Below are positions 8,990 through 17,556 of a stretch of DNA of 43,043 nt, piece after piece. A model generated the notes under the pieces. It searched no databases. It was given only the letters and a program-made list of their open reading frames with translations, and was not told where the DNA came from. Position 1 is the stretch's first letter; each line of letters opens with the position of its first letter. A program made the translations under genes and the position numbers. This DNA comes from an uncultured Verrucomicrobia subdivision 3 bacterium (GTDB taxonomy: Bacteria > Verrucomicrobiota > Verrucomicrobiia > Limisphaerales > UBA11358), in NCBI GenBank assembly GCA_903884535.1, contig CAISEZ010000145.1:1-43043 (forward strand), written 5' to 3'.

Positions 8990-9892
8990 ATGAACACACC
9001 CATCATCGAAATCCAAAACCTCACGCGGCGCTACGGCAAGCTGGATGCCGTGGACGGTCTTTCGCTCACCGTGCAGCCCGGCAAATGTTACGGCTTTTTC
9101 GGCCGCAACGGCGCGGGCAAAACCACGACCATCAAGTGCCTGCTGAATCTGCTCCGGCCCGATTCCGGCACCGCGCGCGTGTTCGGCCTCGACCCGCGCA
9201 CGGACGAAGTCGCCGTCAAATCGCGGCTCGCGTATGTGCCGGACATGGTGGCGTTTTATCCGTGGATGACCGTGCGCACCACGCTGGAATATTTTGCTTC
9301 CTTCCGCCAACACTGGAACCGCGACATCGAAAACGATTTGCTGAACCGCTTCCAGCTCGACGCCGATAAGAAAACCACGAGCCTCTCGAAAGGCCAGCGC
9401 ACGCAGCTGGCGCTCATCAGCGCGATTTGTCCCGAACCGGAGCTGCTCGTGCTCGACGAGCCGACGAGCGGGCTTGATCCGATTGTCCGCCGCGAATTCA
9501 TCGAGACCGTGATCGGCGCGTATCAATCCGGCGATCCCGGACGCCGCACGGTTTTTGTTTCCACCCATTTGATTTCCGAGTTCGAGGGTTTGATTGACGA
9601 ATTTACCATCATCGAGCAAGGCCGCGTTCTGCTGACGATGGAGGCCGATGCCGCGCGGGACCGGTTCCGCAAAATCCGCGCCCGCTTCGCGCAGCCGCCA
9701 ACCGCGCTCAACCTGTCCGGCGCGTTAAACGTCAAGCACAGCGGGCGCGAAATTGAAATCCTCGCCAACGGCAACAGTGAAAAATTACTGGCGAAATTAA
9801 AATCCTGCTCGCCGGAGGAACTGCGCTGCGAATCGTTGTCGCTGGAGGAAATTTTTGTAGCTTCAGACATTTTGAAAAAGGTGCAAGCATGA
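8990..9892 (+). CDS. ABC transporter ATP-binding protein
   Basis: Nucleotide-binding subunit of 300 residues. It has a Walker A (GRNGAGKTTT) near residues 40-49, an ABC signature (LSKGQRTQLALISA), a Walker B (LLVLDEPTSGLDP) and a switch histidine in FVSTHLISE. A C-terminal extension of about 80 residues follows, as in drug/peptide exporters of the CcmA/YtrB type. I chose the ATG at 8990, just after the GntR stop; the reading frame is open further upstream, but that part overlaps the regulator and does not look like protein. Its stop overlaps the start of the permease gene (ATGA), indicating translational coupling. Confidence 0.92.
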   Translation: MNTPIIEIQNLTRRYGKLDAVDGLSLTVQPGKCYGFFGRNGAGKTTTIKCLLNLLRPDSGTARVFGLDPRTDEVAVKSRLAYVPDMVAFYPWMTVRTTLEYFASFRQHWNRDIENDLLNRFQLDADKKTTSLSKGQRTQLALISAICPEPELLVLDEPTSGLDPIVRREFIETVIGAYQSGDPGRRTVFVSTHLISEFEGLIDEFTIIEQGRVLLTMEADAARDRFRKIRARFAQPPTALNLSGALNVKHSGREIEILANGNSEKLLAKLKSCSPEELRCESLSLEEIFVASDILKKVQA

Positions 9893-12570
9893 GCGCGCTC
9901 GTCAAAAAAGAAATCCGCCTGCTGCTGCCGAGCTGGCTGGCCGTCTTGTTGCTGGAAATTGTCCTGCCGTGGTTTTCAAATGAACCGGATTCGATGTTTG
10001 CCGTGATTCCGTTCTTTGTTTTCTTTGGCACGATTATTTTGGCCGTGGATTCGTTTGGCCGGGAGTTCAGCCTAGGAACATTCCCGTCGTTGCTCGCGCA
10101 GCCGATGGAGCGCCGGCAAATCTGGCGCACCAAAATCGCCGTTTTGATTTTCGCCGCCGCGCTTATTTTCGCCGGCTTTTTTATCAGTTGCGAACTGCTG
10201 TTCCACCATGCGCTGAAACTCCCGGTTTGGGGCGTCAACCCAAAGATCATCGGCAGCGATTTTCGCCATGCCATGCTGGGCAGCGGCGTGGTGATGCTGA
10301 TCGCTCTGGTCGGCGGACTGTGGACGACGCTTTTGCTTCGGCAGGCCGCCGCCGCATTTTGGATCACATTTCTGGCCCCCGCCGGATTGTTGATGCTGAT
10401 CGTTTTATTTCTGCCTGCCAAATTGGCCAGCGATGATTACGTCGTTTTTGCACTGCTTTACAGTATGGCCGTCATTTACATCGTTGCCGGATTTTGGTTT
10501 GCGCACCGGCTGTTTCACCGGGCGCAGGATGCTGAATGGACCGGTGGCGTCATTGCCTTTTCAAAATGGCGCTATTTTGAAAATGCTGCTTCATCCACCG
10601 ATTCCACGCGGCACTGGCGGCCGCTGGCCGCGCTGGCGAAAAAGGAGCTGCAACTGCAGAGCATCACCTGGTTTTGCGCGGCGGCGCTGCTGGCGCTGCA
10701 CGTTGCGGTCATCGTGATGCGCAAAGTCCACGGCAGCTTCGAGCGGGATTCCATCGCCGGCGGCGCCTCGGAATTTTTCTGGACCTTGTGGCTGGTCATG
10801 CCGTTGATCATCGGCGGCACGGTGGTGGCCGAGGAGCGGCGGTTGGGCGTGACCGAAGCACAGTTTTGCCTGCCCGCCTCCCGGCGGCTTCAGTTCGCCG
10901 TGAAATTTTTCCCCACGCTTTTTTTTGGAATTTTTCTTGGCGGCGTCTTGCCGCTGCTGCTGGAAACTTTCGCCGCCTACTTTGGTGCGCCCAATCCGGA
11001 CTTCAATCCGTTCAAACCTGATCGTGATTTTATTGGCGCTGCGGCGTTTTTCATCGCCTTGTCGTTTGGTTTGTCCGTGGCCGGTTTTTTGGCCTCCACG
11101 CTCACGAAAAATTTTCTCCAGGCGCTGGGGGCAGTCGTCGTCATCATTATCGGCTCCGTGCTGTTCACCTCGTTCGCCGGACAATTGCATTCGTTTTTTG
11201 GTTTCTTCGGCTGGAATCCCGTTTTGACCATCGCCCTGACAATTTTGACCGCGCTGGTCGTCGTGCCGTCGCTGGCGTATCGCAATTTTATTTTTTCACC
11301 GGAACGCGAACGCGTCTGGCGGCGGAATGTTTTTGGCCTGACGGCGGCCATTTTGTTCATCTTGATTGCCAGCGCCGCGCTTTACAATCGCGTCTGGGAA
11401 ATGGTTGAGCCGGCCGAGCCGCCGCACGGGCCAGCAAAATTGTCGCTGGCCCAACCACAAACTTTGCACTGCGACAACTGGTATAACCTGCTTGTGTGCC
11501 TGCCAGATGGCCGGGTGTGGTTTGGTGATTTGCGTTATGAGGTGCCGGCGTCCAATGCGAGTCGCCTGAAATGGTTCTGGCATTATCTGTTGAGTCCCTT
11601 GCCGATCAGCAGCGGGATGCAGCGGTTCGTTGGTTCAAACTGGGTGGCGTCAACGGTTCGGCACGTAGATTTTTATGGTTATTCCAAGCCCGCACTCTCG
11701 CAAACCAAAAATCATGTTGTCGGTTACCTGGACACGGTCGGCATTCAGAAGGACGGCACGCTCTGGATTTCTGATGCGTCAAAAAACGGCGATTGGAACG
11801 GCAAGCGCATGAGTCGTTTTGGCGGCGAGACAAACTGGCAGCAGCTTGTCCGTGCGCAATACGAAGTGTTGCTTTTGAAAAATGACGGCACGCTTTGGGG
11901 CTGGGGGCCGGGCCATTTTGACTGGAGCAACCTGCTGACCAACTGGCCGAGTCTGCACGCTTACCGGCCGCATCAAATCGGCACGGATACCGACTGGAAA
12001 GAAATTTACACCAGTTGGAACAACCACGCCCGCAAAGCGGACGGCTCTGTTTGGAGCATTCGAGAGTCGGACCGGAGCTTTCAAGATGAATTGCACCTTG
12101 AAACCAATTTAGATCAGGTGTCGTTACCGACTTTGTCTCAAGGCTTCGGTGAAATGGCCTATGTCCGCCCAGACGGAACTTTGTGGATGCGCTGGCTGCA
12201 ACAAGGCAAGGACATGTATTATACGGATTTTGTGCGGGTCGGCACGGAAACCAATTGGACGAGTGTCGCCTTGAATGAGGAAAAAATGGTCGCCCTCAAA
12301 TCTGATGGCTCCTTGTGGGAATGGCGCTTCTTCAATCATTGGAACTTGAGCCAACGGGAATTGGCGGCGGCGGCCCAACAACCACCCGCACGCCTCGGCA
12401 TTCACTCCGATTGGGTCGCGATTGCCAACACTTGGCAAGCTGTGATCGCGCTCGCTGCCGACGGCAGCTTGTGGCTCTGGCCCAATCGCGAACACCCCGG
12501 CCAATCCAGCTTGCTGAAACTGCCCAAGCAGCCGGGCTTTCTCGGCAATGTTTTCAGCCCGCAGCCTTAA
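9889..12570 (+). CDS. ABC-2-type permease fused to a C-terminal RCC1-like beta-propeller
   Basis: An 893-residue membrane protein. Residues 1 to about 500 hold two sets of hydrophobic helices of ABC-2 permease type (around 15-52, 80-103, 130-205, 258-278, 298-312, 340-364, 383-465 and 482-500). From about 520 to the end there are no membrane segments. Instead there are seven copies of an Asp-Gly-x-(Leu/Val)-Trp motif spaced through the domain (DGRVW, DGTLW, DGTLW, DGSVW, DGTLW, DGSLW, DGSLW), several next to T-x-W units. This is the pattern of RCC1-like propeller repeats, and seven is the usual blade number. The start overlaps the ATPase stop by 4 bases. The fusion is unusual; by topology the propeller probably faces the outside. 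The substrate is unknown. Confidence 0.82.
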   Translation: MSALVKKEIRLLLPSWLAVLLLEIVLPWFSNEPDSMFAVIPFFVFFGTIILAVDSFGREFSLGTFPSLLAQPMERRQIWRTKIAVLIFAAALIFAGFFISCELLFHHALKLPVWGVNPKIIGSDFRHAMLGSGVVMLIALVGGLWTTLLLRQAAAAFWITFLAPAGLLMLIVLFLPAKLASDDYVVFALLYSMAVIYIVAGFWFAHRLFHRAQDAEWTGGVIAFSKWRYFENAASSTDSTRHWRPLAALAKKELQLQSITWFCAAALLALHVAVIVMRKVHGSFERDSIAGGASEFFWTLWLVMPLIIGGTVVAEERRLGVTEAQFCLPASRRLQFAVKFFPTLFFGIFLGGVLPLLLETFAAYFGAPNPDFNPFKPDRDFIGAAAFFIALSFGLSVAGFLASTLTKNFLQALGAVVVIIIGSVLFTSFAGQLHSFFGFFGWNPVLTIALTILTALVVVPSLAYRNFIFSPERERVWRRNVFGLTAAILFILIASAALYNRVWEMVEPAEPPHGPAKLSLAQPQTLHCDNWYNLLVCLPDGRVWFGDLRYEVPASNASRLKWFWHYLLSPLPISSGMQRFVGSNWVASTVRHVDFYGYSKPALSQTKNHVVGYLDTVGIQKDGTLWISDASKNGDWNGKRMSRFGGETNWQQLVRAQYEVLLLKNDGTLWGWGPGHFDWSNLLTNWPSLHAYRPHQIGTDTDWKEIYTSWNNHARKADGSVWSIRESDRSFQDELHLETNLDQVSLPTLSQGFGEMAYVRPDGTLWMRWLQQGKDMYYTDFVRVGTETNWTSVALNEEKMVALKSDGSLWEWRFFNHWNLSQRELAAAAQQPPARLGIHSDWVAIANTWQAVIALAADGSLWLWPNREHPGQSSLLKLPKQPGFLGNVFSPQP

Positions 12571-12596
12571 TCTTCGCGGCTGCTACAAATGGGCGG

Positions 12597-12624
12597 TTGA
12601 CGCCGCGCCGTTCCCGCATATCCT
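12597..12624 (+). promoter_or_regulatory. Possible promoter of the ABC-F gene
   Basis: TTGACG at 12597-12602 and TATCCT at 12619-12624 are separated by 16 bases, in the 101-base gap before the ABC-F gene. The match to sigma-70 consensus is moderate. Confidence 0.35.
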
Positions 12625-12671
12625 GTGCGGCTTGTGGTTCGCGTTAAAATTTCCGCGGCCGCAATTTTTCC

Positions 12672-14282
12672 ATGCTCATCATTCGCGATCTTAAAATGAC
12701 TTTCGGCGGGCGCACGCTCTTCGAGAACGCTTCGTTTCAGGTGAATTACGGCGAACGCGTCGCGCTGGTTGGGCCGAATGGCGCGGGCAAAACCACTTTG
12801 TTTTCCATCATCCTCAAGCAGCGCGAGGCGGATGCCGGCACCATCGAACGCGATGAGTGGACGACGGTCGGCTATTTGCCGCAGGAGGCCGAGGCGCATG
12901 GCGACGAAACGATTTTGGATGTCGCCACCGGGCGCGTGGATGAGTTGCCACAGCTCGAAAAATTGCTGCATGATCTGGAAAAAGCCGGCGACGTTTCCTC
13001 CGCGCAATATCTCGAGGCGCACGCGAAGCACGACAAGCTGAACGATCCCGAAGTGGAAACGAAAGCGAAGAAGATGTTGCGCGGCCTCGGCTATCGCGAC
13101 ACGGATTTCAACCGCAAAGCGAAGGAAATGAGCGGCGGCTGGATCATGCGCGCGCGCCTCGCGCGGTTGCTCGTGATGGAACCGGATTTGTTGCTGCTCG
13201 ACGAGCCGACGAACCATCTGGATTTGCTCTCGCTGCTGTGGCTGCAGAATTATCTGAAGAATTATTCCGGTGCGCTGCTGCTGATTTCGCATGACCGGCA
13301 GTTCATGGACGAGGTCATCACGCAGGTGCATGAAATCTCCGAGCGCAAGCTGTTCGCGTATTCGGGCAATTACACCGACTTTCTCCGCCAGCGCGAAGAA
13401 CGCTACGAGCAGCAACTCGCGGCCTACAAAAATCAGCAGAAGGAAATCGCTGACTTGCAGGCATTCGCGGATCGCTTCCGTTCCATTCCGTCCAAAGCGT
13501 CACAGGCGCAGAGCAAGCTCAAGCAGATCGAGCGGCTCGAACTCATCGAGAAACCGCTGGCACCGCGCAAGCCATTTCGTTTTCAAATTCCGCCGCCCCC
13601 GCGTGGCGGTCAGCGCGCCATTTCGCTGGAAGGCATTCACATGGCCTACGGCGCGACGCAGGTTTACAAAGGTCTCGATCTCACGGTGGAGCGTGGCGAA
13701 CGCACTGTCCTTGTTGGTCCGAATGGCGCAGGTAAATCGACCTTGCTGAAAATTCTCGCGGGTGTCGTCGAGTTTCAAAAAGGCAAACGCGATCTCGGCC
13801 ACAATGCGAAGATCGGCTACTTCAGCCAACATCGTGCCGACACGCTCGACCCGGAAAAGACCGTGCTCGAAGAAGTTTTGGCCAGCGCGCCGCTCATGCG
13901 CGAAGACGAGGCGCGCGGCGTGCTCGGCTCGTTCATGTTCCGCAAGGACGACATTTACAAAAAAACGGCGATCTTGAGCGGTGGCGAAAAAAGCCGGCTG
14001 AACCTCGTGAAATTTCTCGTGGACCCGCCGAATCTGTTGCTGATGGACGAGCCGACGACGCACTTGGACATCCACACCGTCGAGTCGCTCACGCTCGCGC
14101 TGGAGCGCTACGAAGGCACGCTGGTTTTCATTTCGCACGATGTGCATTTCATCAGCCATCTCGCGACGAAAGTGCTGCACGTGAACGCCGGCACGGTCAC
14201 GCCTTACGTCGGCGGCTACGAATATTTTCTGGAGAAGACCGGCACCGCCGAGGACGCCCGCGCCGCGCTCACGGCGGGTTGA
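12672..14282 (+). CDS. ABC-F family ATPase (YbiT/YdiF-like)
   Basis: Soluble tandem-ABC protein of 536 residues, of the class that acts on ribosomes as translation factors or antibiotic-protection proteins. The first ABC domain has a Walker A (GPNGAGKTTL), signature MSGGWIMRARLARLL and Walker B LLLLDEPTNHLD. An interdomain linker covers about residues 230-310. The second ABC domain has GPNGAGKSTLLK, LSGGEKSRLNLVKFL and LLLMDEPTTHLD. No membrane domain is present. Its 3' end overlaps the convergent RND pump gene by 14 bases. It is clearly paralogous to the ABC-F gene at 21933-23855; both share the uncommon MSGGWIMRA signature. Confidence 0.9.
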   Translation: MLIIRDLKMTFGGRTLFENASFQVNYGERVALVGPNGAGKTTLFSIILKQREADAGTIERDEWTTVGYLPQEAEAHGDETILDVATGRVDELPQLEKLLHDLEKAGDVSSAQYLEAHAKHDKLNDPEVETKAKKMLRGLGYRDTDFNRKAKEMSGGWIMRARLARLLVMEPDLLLLDEPTNHLDLLSLLWLQNYLKNYSGALLLISHDRQFMDEVITQVHEISERKLFAYSGNYTDFLRQREERYEQQLAAYKNQQKEIADLQAFADRFRSIPSKASQAQSKLKQIERLELIEKPLAPRKPFRFQIPPPPRGGQRAISLEGIHMAYGATQVYKGLDLTVERGERTVLVGPNGAGKSTLLKILAGVVEFQKGKRDLGHNAKIGYFSQHRADTLDPEKTVLEEVLASAPLMREDEARGVLGSFMFRKDDIYKKTAILSGGEKSRLNLVKFLVDPPNLLLMDEPTTHLDIHTVESLTLALERYEGTLVFISHDVHFISHLATKVLHVNAGTVTPYVGGYEYFLEKTGTAEDARAALTAG

Positions 14283-17200
14283 TCGCAACGGCCATTTTAC
14301 TGCCGGTTGCGCACAGCCGACGCGAACGCCACAAAAAGTAAATCGCCGGATACACCGCCAGTTCCATGATGGTGGAGGTGATGACGCCGCCGACCATCGG
14401 CGTGGCGATGCGTTTCATCACGTCCGCGCCCGCACCGTGACTCCACAAGATCGGCGCGAGGCCGGCGATGATGACACACGCGGTCATGGCTTTCGGCCGG
14501 ACGCGTTTCACTGCGCCGTGATAAATGGCGTCGCGCAAATCGCCGGTGTGATTGAGCGCGCCTCGTTTTTTCCAGTCGGCAAACGCGAGGTCCAAGTAGA
14601 GCAGCATCACCACGCCGGTTTCGGCGTCAAGGCCGGCGAGCGCGATGATGCCCACCCAGACGGCGACGCTCAAATTATAGCCGCACAAATAAATCGCCCA
14701 GAACGCGCCGACCAGCGAGAACGGCACTGCGAGCATCACGATGGCGGTCTTGATGGCGGATTTCGTGTTCAGGAAAATGATGAGCGTAATGAGTAGCAAC
14801 GTCAGCGGCACGACGATCATCAGCCGTTCCTTGGCGCGCAACATATATTCATATTGGCCGCTCCAGAAAAGGTTGTAGCCGCCGGGTAGCTTGATGTCGC
14901 CGCGCGCCACGGCCTCGTTCACGGCCCGCATGGCCATCTGCACATACGTCCCGATGTCCACGCCGCGGATGTCCACATAAACCCACGCGTTCGGCACCGC
15001 GCCTTCGCTCTTGATGCCCATCGGGCCATCCACGACCTTCACCGTGGCCAGCTGGCCGAGCGGAATCTGCGCGCCGGTGGGCGTGGGCACAACGATGTCC
15101 TCGCGCAGCGCCCGCAGGTCGGAACGAAAATCGCGGTCGTAACGCAGATTGATTGTGTAGCGCTGCAAGCCTTCCACGGTCGTCGTCAGCGCCATGCCGC
15201 CGAGCGCGACGGACAAAACATCCTGCACATCCGCGAGCGTCAGGCCGTAACGCGCGATGGCCTCGCGATCAATTTCAAATTCAATGAAGCGCCCGCCCAT
15301 CACACGCTCGGCGAAGACGCTGGTCGTGCCGGGAACTTTGCGGACGACGGCCTCGACCTCGGTGCCGATGCGTTCGAGCGTGGCCAGGTCGGCTCCGGCG
15401 ATCTTGATGCCAACGGGGGTCTTGATGCCGGTGGACAGCATGTCAATGCGCGTGCGGATGGGCATCGTCCACGCGTTGTTAAGTCCGGGAATCTGCACGA
15501 CCTCGTTCATCGCGTCGGTCAGTTCATCCGGCGTGCGCTTGCGATGCGCGATGACTTTTCCGTCCTCGTCCTTGATGTCCACGGTGGGCCATTCGGATTC
15601 GGGCTTGAGTCGGATGGTGGTCTCAATCATGTCCAGCGGCGCAGGATCGGTGGCGGTCTCGGCGCGGCCGGCCTTGCCGAAAACCTCGGCGACTTCAGGA
15701 AACGATTTGATGAGCCGGTCGGTGACTTGCAAAATTTCGCGCGCCTTGGTCGGCGAGATGCCGGGAAACGTGGTCGGCATGTAAAGCAAATCGCCCTCAT
15801 AAAGCGGCGGCATGAATTCCGAGCCGATGTTTTGATACGGAAATAATTTCCCCGCCGTGAATGCAGCATCACGCATCTTGCCTTCGGGCAACGCACGCTC
15901 GACAATCCAATTCCATGGCAAAAACACCCACACGATAATTGCGCCGGCGCTGATGATCACCGTCCAGCGTCGTTTGATCACGAAATCCAGCAGCGGGTGG
16001 TAAATCCAAATCAACAGACGATTGAGAGGATTCTTTTCTTCCGACGGAATTCTTCCCCGGATGAACCAGCCCATCAGCACTGGCGCGAGCGTGATGGAGA
16101 GCAGCGCGGCGGCGGCCATGGAATACGTTTTGGTGAACGCCAGCGGCTTGAACAAGCGGCCTTCCTGTTCCTGCAAGGTGAACACCGGCAGGAACGACAC
16201 CGTGATGACGAGTAGTGAGTAAAACAGGGTTGGTCCGACCTCCACCGCCGCGTCGCGGATAATTACCCAGTGCGGCTTTTTGCCTTGATCGCGTTCGAGA
16301 TGCTTGTGAGCGTTCTCGATCATGATGATGACCGCATCCACCATCGCGCCGATGGCAATGGCGATGCCACCGAGCGACATGATGTTTGAGCTGATGCCCT
16401 GGCCGAACATCACGAGCAAGGCGATCAAGACGGCGACCGGTAAAATGATGATGGCCACCAGCGCGCTCCGCAGGTGCAGCAGAAATAGAAAGCAAACCAG
16501 CGCCACGACGATGCTTTCCTCAATTAGTTTGTCCTTCAACGTCTTTACTGCGTGGTCAATCAACTCCGAACGATCGTAGTTCACTGTGACTTTCACATCG
16601 GCCGGCAACGCTTTCATCGCAGTTGCAAGCCGGGCTTTCACATCCTGAATGACCTGATGCGCATTGGCTCCGTAGCGCACCAGGACAACGCCGCCGACGG
16701 TTTCGCCTTCGCCGTTTGCCTCGGCGATACCGCGACGCATGTCGGGGCCGAACTGGATGGTCGCCACGTCGCGCAACAGGATGGGCACGCCTTTGTCACC
16801 GATGCCGACGGCGATTTTCTTCAGGTCGTCGAGATTCGTGACGTAGCCTTTGACGCGCAGGATGAATTCCCGTTCCGCCAGTTCTAGCGAACGTCCACCT
16901 ACTTCGCCATTGCTACGTTCGATCGCGGCGCTGACGTCTTTCAACGCGAGGTGGTAGGCGCGCAGTTTCGTCGGATCCACCGTCACTTGATATTGCTTCA
17001 CGAAGCCGCCGACGCTCGCGACTTCCGCCACCCCGGGCACGGACGTGAGCTGATATTTCAAATACCAATCCTGCATCGAGCGCAACTCGGCGAGATCGCG
17101 ATTGGTGGAGTTCAGGGAATACATGAACGCCCAACCGACGCCCGTGGCGTCCGGTCCGAGCGAGGGCGTGACGCCCTTCGGCATTTGGGCGGTGATGCTG

Positions 17201-17544
17201 CTGAGATATTCCAGCACGCGGCTGCGCGCCCAATAAGGGTCCGTGCCGTCCTCGAAAATCACATACACGAACGAGAAGCCGTAAAACGAATAGCCGCGCA
17301 CGGTTTTCGCCTTCGCCACCGAAAGCATTTTCGTCGTGATCGGATACGTGACCTGGTCCTCGACAATGTTCGGTGCCTGACCTTCCCATGGCGTGTAGAT
17401 GATGACCTGCGTGTCGGAAAGATCCGGAATGGCATCGAGCGGAATGTGCCGTGCCGCATAGACGCCACCGAATACCAGCATCACCGTGGCGAGCAGCACG
17501 AGGAACTTGTTCCGCAGTGAACAATCTATGATGCGCTGGAGCAT
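14269..17544 (-). CDS. CusA/CzcA-type heavy-metal efflux RND pump, Cu(I)/Ag(I) class
   Basis: Inner-membrane proton-driven pump of 1091 residues that would export metal ions through a periplasmic adaptor and an outer-membrane channel. The N terminus has a first helix and DAIPDLSDTQVIIYTPWEG, typical of heavy-metal RND proteins. The TM4 proton-relay block AIGAMVDAVIIMIEN (about 397-411, with Asp403 and Glu410) is of the Cu/Ag-exporting (HME-4, CusA) type. The three metal-relay methionines known from E. coli CusA have counterparts at Met589 (LLYMP), Met639 (LDMIE) and Met702 (IDMLS). The gene follows the adaptor by 12 bases. No outer-membrane factor gene is in the window. Substrate inference: monovalent copper or silver, not Co/Ni/Zn. 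Confidence 0.92.
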   Translation of the reverse strand: MLQRIIDCSLRNKFLVLLATVMLVFGGVYAARHIPLDAIPDLSDTQVIIYTPWEGQAPNIVEDQVTYPITTKMLSVAKAKTVRGYSFYGFSFVYVIFEDGTDPYWARSRVLEYLSSITAQMPKGVTPSLGPDATGVGWAFMYSLNSTNRDLAELRSMQDWYLKYQLTSVPGVAEVASVGGFVKQYQVTVDPTKLRAYHLALKDVSAAIERSNGEVGGRSLELAEREFILRVKGYVTNLDDLKKIAVGIGDKGVPILLRDVATIQFGPDMRRGIAEANGEGETVGGVVLVRYGANAHQVIQDVKARLATAMKALPADVKVTVNYDRSELIDHAVKTLKDKLIEESIVVALVCFLFLLHLRSALVAIIILPVAVLIALLVMFGQGISSNIMSLGGIAIAIGAMVDAVIIMIENAHKHLERDQGKKPHWVIIRDAAVEVGPTLFYSLLVITVSFLPVFTLQEQEGRLFKPLAFTKTYSMAAAALLSITLAPVLMGWFIRGRIPSEEKNPLNRLLIWIYHPLLDFVIKRRWTVIISAGAIIVWVFLPWNWIVERALPEGKMRDAAFTAGKLFPYQNIGSEFMPPLYEGDLLYMPTTFPGISPTKAREILQVTDRLIKSFPEVAEVFGKAGRAETATDPAPLDMIETTIRLKPESEWPTVDIKDEDGKVIAHRKRTPDELTDAMNEVVQIPGLNNAWTMPIRTRIDMLSTGIKTPVGIKIAGADLATLERIGTEVEAVVRKVPGTTSVFAERVMGGRFIEFEIDREAIARYGLTLADVQDVLSVALGGMALTTTVEGLQRYTINLRYDRDFRSDLRALREDIVVPTPTGAQIPLGQLATVKVVDGPMGIKSEGAVPNAWVYVDIRGVDIGTYVQMAMRAVNEAVARGDIKLPGGYNLFWSGQYEYMLRAKERLMIVVPLTLLLITLIIFLNTKSAIKTAIVMLAVPFSLVGAFWAIYLCGYNLSVAVWVGIIALAGLDAETGVVMLLYLDLAFADWKKRGALNHTGDLRDAIYHGAVKRVRPKAMTACVIIAGLAPILWSHGAGADVMKRIATPMVGGVITSTIMELAVYPAIYFLWRSRRLCATGSKMAVAINPP

Positions 17545-17556
17545 GGCGGCTTTTCC

